From assembly GCA_022419385.1 (NCBI GenBank), contig JAJUBI010000006.1, forward strand, positions 2,232,001-2,296,000: a stretch of 64,000 nucleotides of DNA, in the 5' to 3' direction. The position numbers and the translations under genes were made by a program. The notes below the pieces were generated by a model. That model saw only the letters and a list, made by a program, of their open reading frames with translations. It did no database searches and was not told the DNA's origin. Of the stretch, positions 44,456 through 57,100 are shown in pieces (position 1 is the first letter of the stretch; each line of letters starts with the position of its first letter). The DNA is from Paraconiothyrium sp. Pb-2020. Taxonomy: Eukaryota; Ascomycota; Dothideomycetes; Pleosporales; Didymosphaeriaceae.

Positions 44456-44480
44456 GCTCCTCCAGCTCCAGCTCCAGCTG
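44456..44480. repeat. Short CAGCTC-type tandem repeat
   Basis: Four near-perfect CAGCTC units following CTCCTC. Similar to the repeat at 43761-43803. Confidence 0.6.
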
Positions 44481-45190
44481 CATTGCATGCACGTGAGCCC
44501 GGCCCGCACAGAGCGCCCGCTGACACACCTTTGGCAGACGTCTCATCAGTCGAGGTCACAGGGCCGACGTCAGCCCGCAGCGCGCCTGTCCGCCTTGGGC
44601 CTGGTCGCCTGCGCTAGCGAATTGCGTGTAGCTCTGGTGCAGCATCAGTCGGGCGAACCTCGAGTGAACGGGCGCCGAAGAAGCAACTTGCCAGGGGTAA
44701 TCGCAGATTAGCCGCGTCGTCACCGATGCCAGCATGCCATTTTCGGCCTGGCTATTGGCACATCGCTATTGGCAGCTGTCGACCAACCCCAGGTTTCTAA
44801 CTTTGTATACCACAGGCGAATTAGGCCCAAGCATACATGTACTGCACAGCATCGGACGGCAGGGCGCTACAAGTACATAACCCAGCAACCAGTCCAACAA
44901 CGCATCCAAGATCCACCTGCCCTGACCAATCGCCGGACCAGCATTTCTCAGCCCTGATCGTCCCTATCACGCCTCGTCGCTTACACGAGAATTACTCGAG
45001 CGCATTGAGGCTGGCCAAGCGTGCATGATGAACACTGCATCGTGTACGACAGGCCCTCTTCATCAGGAAGTCCACCCAAATCCGAAGACGTCGTCAACAG
45101 CCATTGGACTACGCAAAAGCTCTTGTTACCCATTCAGCACGCTTCCTGGCGCGATTTATCCGCATCTTTTGATTCCTTCATGTCTTTGTT

Positions 45191-45350
45191 GTGGACGGAG
45201 GCATCGAAGAAAGAGCCCAGCACGTTGTGGCCGCCCACATTCGACTACCGACATCGGCCGGAACATTGTTACGCTTATCTACAGGTGTCATGTCTCGCGC
45301 CGTCCAGCAGTGTAAATTAAACCGCATGCTTTTCTCAGGTCCAGACGGGT
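45191..45350 (+). pseudogene. Possible relic of an amidohydrolase-2 gene
   Basis: A short frame encodes STGVMSRAVQQCKLNRMLFS. Its QCKLNRMLFS matches QCKLNRILFS of the intact amidohydrolase at 35163-36179 in nine of ten residues, with several synonymous codon changes. Downstream, the expected VDYPF metal-ligand motif is absent and the frame becomes unlike the family. Upstream similarity is weak. Either a decayed copy or a coincidence. Confidence 0.3.
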
Positions 45351-48300
45351 CACAACAGCGGAGGACCTTATCTCACACTCCCTCACCCACTGCTTGGGGA
45401 CATTGGCGTTCTGGTGCTCCGAAACTCGCTTGCCACAAAGGAGTTGATTATGTCCTTGTCAATGCGGTCGACAAGTCTTTCCGAGAACAAGCTCCTTCGA
45501 TGCGTATGCTAATGCCTCCAGCATTGTTTCCCCAAGTGGGAGCAGCGCCACACGCACTGTAGCGTACCACGCTAGGCGTGCAGCCATGCAACACAACAGT
45601 ATCCTTAAAGTCTCGACCAATGTATATGCACCGCCGCTACCTAACCCGATTCCACACTCGGTCCGCCGTTGTCACTTTAGCATACGAAGGCAAGAGAAGT
45701 CAAACTCGTCAACAACCACTATCTAAACTCGCCATTACTTTCCTACATCACCCACTGATCCGCCCTGTCTTTCTTTTGTCTTATTCATAGATTCACTCCG
45801 AAAGGAACAGGTGACGAGACATGCTTCTACGCTGCGAATACTGCATTCCATGATCGCATGCTGCCCCGTCAGCTACCTCAGCCTCACCAATCGCCCACAT
45901 GGAGGACACCGCTCCATGCAACTGATGGCTTCACTGATCCTATCACATACTCCACGAGCAGACTTGCGCACAGATCTGGAATCTACTGCATGTCCCTGCA
46001 TACATACACGCATCGAACGCATTTCTTCCTTGCATGTCCTGCGCCCATAGACCCCGAAGTCCCCGACAGACCTATCCACGTTGCAAAGTAGGATTTGAGG
46101 TTTCTAGTAGAATGCTCGAGCACGCGCATAGAGGATCTCATCACTTTGCATCGCCGGCATAATCAATGAACGCGGGTGATCACGGGGTGGACGTTAAATA
46201 CCGCGAATGCTGGCTGCATACCGACGTGGTGGCGGGCTATTGGGTCAACTGTGCCGGGTTGACGTGGTTAAAGCGCGGACTGTAAGGTGGGTTGGGGTCG
46301 AAAATCGTTCGATGCGAGCTTGCCACTGGTTGATCCTTGTGAAATACGCTGTAAATATTTTATTTTTGTCATTGGACTTCGTAACTACGATGACAAGTTC
46401 TCAAGCGTGACTGCCCGGTCTCAGCACCAGAGGGGAATACAGCTTCGGTATCTACTGATGAGTATACACAGTCACTCAATGATTACAGGCTGTGGTGTAA
46501 GTATACACTGCAGTGTAATTCTTCGAGGTAGGCTTTCGTATCTACCCTTGAGATTTATGTGCTCCTGCGATGTCACATCAAGCATTACACGAATGTGTCG
46601 AGTCCTCGATGCATGCCAATGGTAGACTAACTACGACATGCGAGAGACACATTCCAATTACTTTCGGTGGTCCTGGCTACTGCAGATGAAGGAGCTACCA
46701 GTTTCCTCGCCAAATGACGGCTTGAGATGCCTCTCACTAATCAAGCGTACCACCATTTAGCATGCAGAACATCCTGAAGCGCCGCAGGTCAGGCATATTG
46801 AGGACTACAAGGCTTGAGTCATTGATGGAAGGGAAGCAGAGAGCTAAACCAGTTGCTGCATGATTAATACTGGAATGTGTAGGAGGTGGTGGTGCATCTA
46901 CATGCCAATCCTGATCATCGTGACTCATGTTTCATTTGAGTTTTATCGTCTATCCTTCCACAGCGTGACGGAGGTCGAGCATGTTCTCCACCAGAGCGAG
47001 GAAGCTGCCGCCATCGTGCCTGTTTTGCCGGAAACGGAGGCTGTAGGTCACGTGCCGTCAGGTGTCCCAAATCGAGTGCCAACTCGAGCTACATCTAGAG
47101 ACACCAGAGACAAGTCTCTCCTCCATATATATATGCAATTGTTTTTACAGCGACCATAACAATGGCTACGAGCAGGTGAGCCCAGGGACAACAACCATTG
47201 GAACTTTCAGAGAAGTGGAATGATGGTGAGCGAAATATATTGAATCTTCTGAGCTGGAAGGCGACTGAGCTCTGGACGAGCTGCACTTCATAACCAAGAT
47301 CAGCAATAGCGATCGAGCACAATGTGGAGATGCACCTTTCGTGGAATCCAATCGTGTACGTATATGCGCCAGTGCAGGCGCCAGGTTGATGCTATCTTCG
47401 AGATCCGCGTAACGACCACCACCGGAGACAGCACAAGATAGAACAGGCTGAATGCCACGATTACCGACTTTGCTCCAGCTGATCAAGTAGTTGAAAATAA
47501 AGAGTGGATCGTCAGAGCTCCTTGTCATGGCACATGAAGGCTCGGATACGGAGAGTGCTTCACTCTTTACAGAGCCGAATTTATGATCGCTTACACCTAC
47601 ATACCTACCAGCGTATATAAGAGTGACTGTGTTAAGCTACTATGCTTTGCATGTGGATAGTAATCGCGATGCTGGCCAACACACTCGAGGTCATTTCCGA
47701 TGATGACATTTTAGTGAATCATGCAGTCAAGGTCACCCTACCTAGCGTGGAGTGGGCCTATTATTGGGGGCGGTTGCTTCGAATCTTCATGCTTCGGATA
47801 GAACCAGATGTCAGTAGGTTCGGCCAACGCCCATGTCAGCTAGCCGTAATTTCCAGTGGTGGAGACGACGCGTAGTCGCAAGACGCGTACCCGGAGGAAG
47901 GATCGCGAACGTATGATAACAGAACATCATGCATGATCCCCCTGGAGTGATGTATAAGTAGTAGGCCCAGTTTAAATCTTTGTTAGGCCTGATATGCATG
48001 CCGATTTTAGTAGTACCACACTAGACTGAAGAAGCACAAAGCGCAATGGATGAAAATTGCTTTCTCAAGCCTACGACGACAGCTAAGTAGACCTTCTGCG
48101 CATAGATCTTCGAATTGGAATGCAAATAGAATCCCAGTTGTACATGAAAGTGCGGTGATATTTCTGACCAGTTTCTAAGCCGATTAGCGTACGAACTTAT
48201 TGGTTCGTGAGTGCGGAGAATTGACTAGGAGGCCAGCCTTCCTTACTAATAGTCAACTATCTTGTTGAGCAAGTCGCTGTCTTCGAATTTCGCGCTTTGA

Positions 48301-48934
48301 AACTGCAATGCATGCCTTAAACGAAGCTGTGGCAGTCTCTTTAGTCCGAATAATTCAAATGTTCCTCATCTGTGCGCTCGTGACCGTTTGGAAGTCTTGT
48401 ATGATGGTTCGGCTGTACCTAGGCACAGTGTGTTGATCGCATTGGCCATTTCTGCATTTTCAAATATCGATGTCAAGAATCCGCATGCTCGCAGCGCACG
48501 GGAAAGAACTTCCGATCGGCTGGTGGATAACGGTATGAGTGATCCCCGATCTAACCCAGCAACGGCCAATATCCTTTCGTTATCTTCCGTCCACCCCCAT
48601 CTTTGGTCGTTTTTCTGGCATTTGTGTAGCAACTGGTGTATGTCCTGTTCTGACTACTTCCATTGTGTAGAGCTGCTCACTATGGCACCTCCTTCGCCGG
48701 ATCCTTGAGGTCTATCGGCAAGCAGTGCAGAACTCAGCTAGGGGCCTTTCGAGTTGGTTGCTAGGCCTAGCAGAGATCTGTCTCCTTGATTTCTCTTGGT
48801 CATGCATTGCGTCTGCTCTTGCTGGTTGCTCTTAGGTCGGGGCTTGGCGTTCGTCAAAGACCTCGGCTCGTCCATCGCAATGTCGTCTCGCCGCACCTAC
48901 GAAGTTTTCAACTCCAACACCTGCGGGGGCTACA

Positions 48935-49708
48935 ATGAGCAAGCTACGCATACTGTGCCTTCATGGCTTCACGTCCAATGGTGCCGTGCACGCTCACCAG
49001 CTCCGGCGGATAAGTTCTCAGCTTCCAGAGTATGATTTCCTCTGTCCAGATGGACCGCACCGAGTCGACATCGCCGAGCAAATGGACATGACCAAGCCCG
49101 CCAACAACGCCTGGTCTGAAGTTGTAATTTCCGCTTCTTCTTCCGGCCATAGAGCGTGGTGGTTTGCTCGGGATGGGGACTGGAAATCTAAGACTACCGG
49201 CGGCTTCATCGGCCTCGAGGAATCGCTCGACTACCTAGGAACTTACCTTCAAGAGAAGGGACCCGTGCATGCAATCTGGGGGTTCAGTCAAGGTGCCTGC
49301 CTTGCGGGCATGCTCTGTGCGCTACTGCAAACCAGACTCGCGACGCATCCGCTTCACAAGCATCTACAGCCGGACCCCGACGGTGACAGCGTGAGCCTCG
49401 CAACTCCGCTGGCTGGCATCATCTTTTCGGGCTTCCGAGCACGCTTCCCCCAATATGACGCTGTGTACGAGCCTGGCATTGATGTGCCAACTCTGCACGT
49501 GCTTGGGGAGCAGGACCCGCTTGTGCGAAGCGAACGCAGCGAGGCATTGCTACGCGTGTGTAGAAATGGTGAACGTATCATTCATCCTGGGGGACACAAT
49601 ATTCCAAAGGGGGAAGCAGATGTGGCAACGATCGTTGATTTCACAAGAAAACATGTGAGGAACCGTGGTGACAGCGCTAGGTTTCCATTTGCACAATCGT
49701 CGATCTAA
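48935..49708 (+). CDS. FSH1-type serine hydrolase
   Basis: Family of serine hydrolases of the alpha/beta fold (yeast Fsh1, human OVCA2; related domains act in fungal secondary metabolism). Single exon, 257 residues. It begins LRILCLHGFTSNG, the usual oxyanion-side motif, and has FLCPDGPHRV, the nucleophile elbow IWGFSQGACLAG with Ser118, Asp194 in VLGEQDPLV and His221 in HPGGHNIPKG, so the triad is complete. No signal peptide is present; cytosolic location is expected. The substrate is unknown. It is isolated in a gene-poor region, with the secreted-protein gene about 950 bp downstream on the same strand. Confidence 0.92.
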   Translation: MSKLRILCLHGFTSNGAVHAHQLRRISSQLPEYDFLCPDGPHRVDIAEQMDMTKPANNAWSEVVISASSSGHRAWWFARDGDWKSKTTGGFIGLEESLDYLGTYLQEKGPVHAIWGFSQGACLAGMLCALLQTRLATHPLHKHLQPDPDGDSVSLATPLAGIIFSGFRARFPQYDAVYEPGIDVPTLHVLGEQDPLVRSERSEALLRVCRNGERIIHPGGHNIPKGEADVATIVDFTRKHVRNRGDSARFPFAQSSI

Positions 49709-50662
49709 GCTCTCAGTTTGTGTATCAGCATCATCTCGCTGCATCTTCTAGACTAGGACGCCTCTGTTGTATGTTATTTCGGCGTTTGAGTTCTGATACC
49801 CAGACTTGGGATCTTTGTGTGGCAATAGATGGGAATTACAGGCACAGTCCGATTCAACGCAGTCGATCAGCGCTCTGGCCTTACAGTCTCATTAAGCAAC
49901 GTAGACATCGAAGCGCAAAACAACGACTTTTAGCAGTCTATCCTCAATCATACTAATCTAGGGCAGAAAAAATGAGCCACTAGGAGAAGAATGCAAGCGA
50001 AGAAGAGAGATAGAGATATCCTGAGAATACTGTGACCCACCACGGACGCTGCAAGGAAAAAACCATTTTCCATATTTGAAAGTCAAGTCAGCTTATTTCT
50101 CAGAATGCTTTCCTGCATATTAAGAAGTGCAGGAGCCTAACGATCGATAATTGAACAATAGCGACCCTGACAAGCCTATTTGTTTCGATACCATGGTAAA
50201 CATTGAAGCTTTCAGATTGTTGATTTCACCCTCTGTCATACCCGTTCACGCTTAATGTTGCCATGCAATAATATTCTTGACATGCGACAGCCCCCTTCAG
50301 ACTCGCGTTGTCTCAGCCTTTAGCGACATATCCGCATTCAGAAAACACACCAAACACCCGTTCAATCGAATCTCGACATCGTCAAAACCTAATGAGGCAG
50401 GATGAGCATTAAATTTCATGCATTTGATTGGCATCGCACTGCGTTTCTGCCCACCGGGGAAGGCGATCTTGGGGATCGCACCCGTTCGATACATAAGGAA
50501 GGGTGGACCTGAGGTTTTTGAGGCAACCCCACCAATCTTTCCAAAATTATCTTAACTACGTTCTCACATTCGTTGATCGAATCGCTGCTACATTCTAATT
50601 CCCTGTAAATATCTAGATACTCATTGTATACACAACAACCGCGCAATCGCTTCGAACATAAC
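49709..50662. other. Intergenic: FSH1 3' flank and promoter of secreted protein
   Basis: About 950 bp, relatively AT-rich, without recognisable genes or repeats. It should contain the promoter of the small secreted protein. Confidence 0.5.
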
Positions 50663-51130
50663 ATGTACTTCGCAACTCTCGTGGTCGCAAGCCTGGCAAC
50701 CAGCTTCGCTGCTGCCCTACCACAGCAAACCGTCTCCGGAAGCGAAGTAACAGGCACAACTTGCCTCGACACATCAATGTACGCACAACCCAAAACCCAA
50801 TTACCCATCTTCGGGATCTCCCACTGACCTCACTTCAGCAACTTTAACACTCACGACACGAACGTCGCTATTCTCGGCATATGCGGCGGCATTGCAGGTA
50901 CCATTCAGAAATGCGGTGGCAATCCTACCTCCACGACTGGCCAATCCGTAACGTCGAAATTCACACTGGACGCGACTGACGCCGGTAGCACGATTAATGT
51001 TAGCAAGGGCAGGTGGGAAAGGTGTGTCAAGGCGGCACAGTTGACGTGCCCGACTGGGAGCTTTAGCTCGACGTGTATTGGTGGCGCGACGCCAGCCGGT
51101 GATGTGAAATTCAGTCTCACGGAGGCGTAG
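50663..51130 (+). CDS. Small secreted cysteine-rich protein (candidate effector)
   Basis: Two exons, 50663-50778 and 50839-51130, separated by a 60 bp intron (GTACGC donor, CACTGACC branch, TTCAG acceptor), give 135 residues. Residues 1-18 form a clear signal peptide (MYFATLVVASLATSFAAA) with likely cleavage just before LPQQ. The mature part of about 117 residues has six cysteines (34, 54, 64, 101, 109, 118), enough for three disulfides, and is Gly/Thr/Ser-rich. No enzyme motif or known fold is recognised. Size, secretion signal, cysteine count and gene-poor location fit the general description of fungal effector or surface-interaction proteins; that role is inference. Confidence 0.85.
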
Positions 51131-54100
51131 GTAGATAGGGTTGTGGTTTTTGGGAGAGGAAATCCAGGGCGGTTATCAAGCTGATTCCTATCCATCGTCG
51201 CACTTGGCAAGGCTTCATTAGAAGGTACATCTGGTATCCATTCGCAATCACGAAATGGACTAGAGAGTAATTCTCTCAGGCACTAGAGTGGGATAGTTCT
51301 TCGACGGACTTTCATACTGTGCGATTGATCAACACAGTCGCCAGTTGGAGTCTTGTGAGCCTCTGAAATTTGGCAGCTTGCTTACAGCTACTTTATTGCG
51401 TGCCACTTGCCATCTTGTTCGTGTTGTTCGATAGCAATACTACTCTATCCTGCTTCGGCACTGGAGCTTTGACAGATGATTTCGACTGGTAATCTAAACA
51501 AGGTCTTGTCCCTAAATCCCTTGCTGTGTCTCATCCCAGAACAGGCCAAAATAGCCTAGGGTTGGCGCCGCGGCTCCTTGATATGAAGGATATACGGAAC
51601 CGCATGTCGGATGGTACTGCCCTTGCGTCAAATCAGGTCAAGCAGGACTTCACGCGAGACCTAGGTCGATACCCATTACCACTGGAACAGACCTGGAATC
51701 GATTGAGATTGATTCCTTCCGGACACCGGTTGCCTCCGACGATTTGAAGATCCGTGTTGACAGAACAACAACTACTTCTGCGGCCTGAAATAAATGTCTT
51801 TGGAATTGATTCTTCGAAAGCAGACTTATTATTACAGCTTTTGGAGTGGGCATTCGAATGCTCTGAGACTTTTCATGCTCGCTCTGAGGTGTGTTTTCAA
51901 TTTTCGCGGCGATCGAGACGAGGAGTATGTCTTGAAGTTCCCAGCTTCCAGACACAAGCGTTGATATTCTTTTCGACAGCTTGCAGATCCTGCGCACTGT
52001 GCAGCCAGCGACTCCATAGTCTGTATTGTATGATTAGGCATAGCATTTAAGATATACTAGAGCACCAACATAGTAACATAGTAATACAGAACTCGACTGC
52101 TCACTGTGCGCGTTCCGGACTTCGAGAACTATGCCTAACCGGTCTGCTTATTCCATCCCACCCAGCTGAGTGGAACGCCACAAGCCTAACCACCCAACGA
52201 CTTCTGGCGCAGTCCGACCTGTATACAACCTCCCCGCAGGATGAACTACATCTTCACCGATAGACCTTCACATCAGGCATTCTCGATACTCAGCCGCACC
52301 CACAACCATCACAGTGCGCCATATCATCAGTGGCTCTGTACGGCAAGCCTCACCTTTGATTTCCGGACTTACGAGAGCCAGAAGCATAGAGTTCATTCTT
52401 TCCTCCGATAGCGCAGGACGAAAGCACCCGTCTCCGTCTTCATGACGCTCTCGCACCTCGCCGCACCACGCCACTACCTGAAGAACTAGCTTCGAAGCGT
52501 TGACGAGTATCCGAGGCGTCACAATCTTACGGTGCGTTCAACGTGCACGAGACGTCAACCAAGACATAAAGGCACGGAAGGGTACGTGAGAACCTCGACG
52601 ACGAGCGCAAGGTCCAGCCCCGCCCACGAACACATATACAAGGAGCTCTGGCGCCTTCGTGGTGATATTCACATCACTCCCGCTCGAAGGGCCTTCAATC
52701 CAGGACATGTGCGACACAATGCATACGAGTCGGTCGACGCGCCCTGAGTTTGTGTAGAGGTCATCGTCCTGGCATATAAGACGCACTTGTGGGGACATAT
52801 ATAAGGCTGAGACGTAGCCGCACTATGCCATGAGAACAACCAAGGGGCCCAATGCATTTGGTTCCTGATAGCGCATCGATAGGATCATAACATATGACAC
52901 TTAGCTAGGGACTATAGTGGTATCGTGGCAGATAGATAAATCACTGTAATTTTGATACTTGTATCGTGAGTATTTACTCTGGGCCAAAGAGATTCATGCA
53001 AACGTTCACGTTTTTGTGCAAATTATGAGGAAGCTTCATGAACGAATCGGGCGGTGCATGTGCACAATTTTGATTCACAGCTACTGCAATGCTAACGTAT
53101 ATACAAGCAGAGCATTGCTCGCTTTGGGGGTGCTCCTACGTACAGCCTGTAGACGCATCCGCTGGCACATAGATATGCGCACATCCGAATAACTGATCAT
53201 TGCATAAACCGGGTTGCAGTTGTTGTTCTCGCCTTGTCCGTACGTTCTACGTCCAACCACGTCCGACGGAGCGACGAAGCACGCCCGGCATCTTTCATTG
53301 CCTCCACGTATCTGTATAATTGCATGAAGGAATCAAGGTTTGCATGCTGGGGCCAATACCAACAGCACATCGTCACTGAGTGACGCTCCCAGTCTCACGG
53401 TCAGCACACACAATATGCGACGTTGATCTGCTGAAACATTCTCAATCGCCACGTGCCCAGAAATCTTCTCACGATCACCGCTCCAAATCTTATCGCCACT
53501 CTGGACCACGACGGTCCTCTCGAATACGAGGCCTGGGCAGAGCACCGCATGGTCGTCGCTGCGGTGACCGAGGTTGACTCTGCGGGTGCATCCGCGTTTT
53601 CCGTCCAGAGCTCACAGTGGCGAGGGTGCTATCGCGACGACGAATTGGAAGCATCGAGTAACGTCGAATGAGAATAAGGTCTCGGCTTGAGTCGGCGGCA
53701 TACTGAGCGCCAAGTGAACTCTCGTGCCACTAGTTGTTAGATGAAGAGAGAGAGAGAGAGAGCAAGGCACAGCGCAGATATGCAGTGGTGTGTAGTCGTG
53801 ATCGCGTGGTCGCATCGTGCTGAGCCCTCCAGAGGCAAGCGACCCTATGGGGTAAGTCTGTGGAGTGAGTTTCCTCTAATGTATGATGCGTTGCTGGATG
53901 AGGCAAGTTGGTACAATGCGTCCATGTGATGTGCATGCTCTTCACAGCGGACCTTCGTCGAGTGTCAAGCTAGTTCATCATGATGCTGTGTCTTTGGTGC
54001 AGATCTGCGCGCCTCCAACGTTGAACCCCATCCGACGTTATCGTCGTTTTACTAGACATCATTTGGAGACTAAGGGCCGTGCTGTTCCGGGACTAGTACC

Positions 54101-57100
54101 CAGATTCCCCCACGGTGCCCCTCCGTCATCAACTGATGAGGAGGAAATAGTAAGAATAGGCCATAGAACGGCCGCACGGTGCGGACAATGGGACAGACAT
54201 AGACGCTGAGCTGCGCGAGCGAGGGATGGGCCGAGAGCACAGACGTTCCTCGTGGCCAGCCGCGAGCTGATACAGCGGGCAGAACCTTATGATGATGCTC
54301 CACAGTGCCTCCGCTAGAACAACAACCAAGTTTGTTTCTTCGTAGTCCATGATGACAGTCTGTATTTCCGAAGAGTGGCAACGCTGAAAGCCTGTTTGTG
54401 CAATTGTCGGTGTCGCGCGATGGCATGGGCTAGAACGAAGAGCTTCTCGGGGGGAGCAATGATTGCATAGTGGACTATCGATGGTGCTGCACTTGAGTTG
54501 AAATTTTTCAAGGCCGTAAGCTGTCACGGCCACAGAAGCCTTGGGTGGGAAAGTATGCCTCGGCATTAATGCTTTGCTCCAGCTGAACAGCTGAAGAATT
54601 GTTTTTGCGGATAGTCTTGAGTCGTGCATGAGACGCAACCGAGAAAGAACCCAGCATTGAGGTGAAATTTGTATTGTGTTCACAGCTGTGTGATTATGAA
54701 ACGCCATAGGCGTCTATCCGCACGCAGTGAACGTGCCATTCATTGCATTGTCTAAGCACGAAAGAGGCAAGGTATCGGTCGTTAAGCCGGTACCTGTCGT
54801 TTGGCGATTTAGACCGCATTGCCCACGAAACTGTTGAGCATTAGTTGCACCTGCATGATTGCAGCAGCGCTGTGGGGCGCCTTGACAGTATTGACTGCAG
54901 TAACGTGCATGATCTTAGTCTGGTGACCGGTGAGCGCAAAGTAATCACAACGAATACCAGAAATGTGTGTGCGCTATCCATAGGTGATCGACAGGTCGCT
55001 CGAAGATCATGTGGTTTGCGCACTAAATGGATCTACGCGTTTTGTCGACAATCCAACCACCGACTTATCTCTAGCGCGGAATCCACGCTCCTTCACCAAT
55101 TGAGTTTAGTACCTGGCCGGCTCCATTAGGCGGTGCTGCACCATGGCCAGAAGAGGTCCTCCCCCGTTGTCTTGCAGGAGCTACTTGTAAGGCGTTACTG
55201 CAGTAGAAGTAGCAACCGCAAGCTTTGGTGAGGGGAAACAAGGACAACCAAATCCTTCGATAGCAAAGTGATGGCGTCATGTGCTCCAGAGGATCGCAGA
55301 TGATAGGAGTGAAGATCATGTGGGGTGAGCGAACCTTGGAAGCTCGCTTGATTTCAGGATTTCAAGACAATCGATAGTCGTGATAGGCGCTGCAGCGGCG
55401 CGCACCCTAGGGCTTGCCACATATTGTGGCTTGAAGGGTCGACCTGACGCAGGCCACTGTGCACAAGTTGCAAAATTCCCTAAGCATTTCTCCGCGCTGG
55501 TGCGCCTCGCATTATGCGTGTACCTGAAAAGAGGGCTGAGGTCGTCGGGCAATGACGGCAGCGTCGTGCAGAGGGAGCTCCACCTGCCAAGACTACCACG
55601 TGCTGCGATATTCTCCAGCTTCCGCTCCATGCGGCCAGGGAAGTTCGTTAAGCCCCTTCTCGTATAGAGGGTAGCCCGAGGTTCTACACTAGCCTAAGCA
55701 TGCTGGATCATCTGAAGGTGACGATGACAAGTAATGAAGCTTTGCTTGTCAAAGGGGAGAAAGTTGGATAAGTGATGCTTCGACGAAGCGCCCCAATGCG
55801 ATTGTTGAGTTCAATGGGGATGTCAGAATTGATGGATCGAGGGGTATTGCACGAATCCTTCACCGTGGCGTAAGCTATGGTAGAAGGACACGAGAGTCGC
55901 TGTGCTCAACCGCGCTCCACGCTCGTGGAATAGGCTAAAAAAAGGTACGAGCAAACACGAGCCCTCGTCGAGTCTAATCAGTACAGTATCAACCTGAAAC
56001 CGACGTAGCCGAGACTACTGAGCTCGCAGCCCTTGTTCCTGCCACGTTGTGCCCCGTCCTCTTGACGGGGAGAAGCGAGGATAGCGGTATTGCGGTCTCG
56101 TGCGGGACCAGCTTCTCGCAACGAGTCATCGCATGATATGGCGGCGTGAACTCACATTCACACGCCTTCGCAGGATTCTCGTGCCAACTTTGGGGTCGGG
56201 TGGAAGCGCAAAACGGTAATTAACACGGACCGTCGTTCTCACAAGTCATTGTGAGCCATTGACGACCAGAGGCTGAAATAGAAGACGCGGAACTTGTATG
56301 CGGGCATCATGAAGGTTCGACGGGTTTTGGGTAGCATCGGGAGTGAGTCTTTTTCCAGCCTGGGACAACGGTCTTGCATGGCAGCATGCCGGTATTTGTT
56401 GCACCACGAGGGCGATCACGGCATGTGACCCGATTCTAGACGTCTTCTGGACGCATTGTTGGAAGTCCGATACTGCTCGCACCATTGCAATTCCTTAGAA
56501 TGACATGCATTGAGTTTGAATGATTGCTGTGCGGGCCATGGGGGGTTACGGCGGGCGGCATATGAAATCTCGATTCATGGCAACGGCTGCTGCCTCCAGA
56601 GGATTACAAGCATGATGTCCCGCGGGATTGCGGTGGTTTCTCCTCTTGAAGCGCGCGGGAGGCGAGCATCTGTATTGGCAGGCTATAATAGCCGCGTCGT
56701 GGTTTCTTCAGGCTCGTCATGGGGGGGTAATTCGTCTCAACGTTGGACTCTGCAGCCCAAAAATTAGTGGTTGACGACGCATAACAGTGACAGATGGCTG
56801 ACACTTGGACCTCAACTGTGGCTCGAGTACAAGTGTAGCAGAAGGCAGCGGCGACTCAGTCTTCAATGCAGCTCAGCAGCGGATTGCCGTGTTTGGAGCA
56901 AAGACCGTCGACGTCTAACCAGAACAGGGGGATATTCAGGCCCCGCGCCGAGAGGCGTGCAGTGTGATGAGAGGAGCGCATGGCGATGGCGAAACTGAGT
57001 CGCGGAGCGCGCCGGTAGATCCTGCCCATCAAAGCACATGGGCAGGGCGACCTTGGGTCTCCTTTATCAAACGAGAATAGTGGGAAGGGCTTGGCTCAAT

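Larger units (their letters stand above)
43038..48934. other. Gene-poor region upstream of GSK3
   Basis: About 5.9 kb. The part near GSK3 (to about 44.7 kb) is GC-rich with overlapping open frames on both strands, which I take as composition artefacts. It holds two short CAGCTC-type repeats. From about 45 kb the sequence becomes AT-richer. A stretch at 45.2-45.4 kb encodes a fragment resembling the amidohydrolase family, and a minus-strand frame at 47166-47528 is protein-like but unrecognised. No complete gene, tRNA or transposon was identified. Confidence 0.4.

Noticed and set aside
43391..44559. Overlapping frames of 170-250 codons upstream of GSK3
   Set aside because: Same GC-driven pattern, with low-complexity translations in several frames and no start or splice structure that looks real.
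47166..47528. Protein-like minus-strand frame of 120 codons
   Set aside because: It starts with a plausible ATG and has an even composition, but I recognise no family and cannot find convincing flanking exons, so it is only mentioned in the gap description.
54129..54707. 192-codon minus-strand frame
   Set aside because: No family motif, several competing frames and no splice continuation; not supported as a gene.
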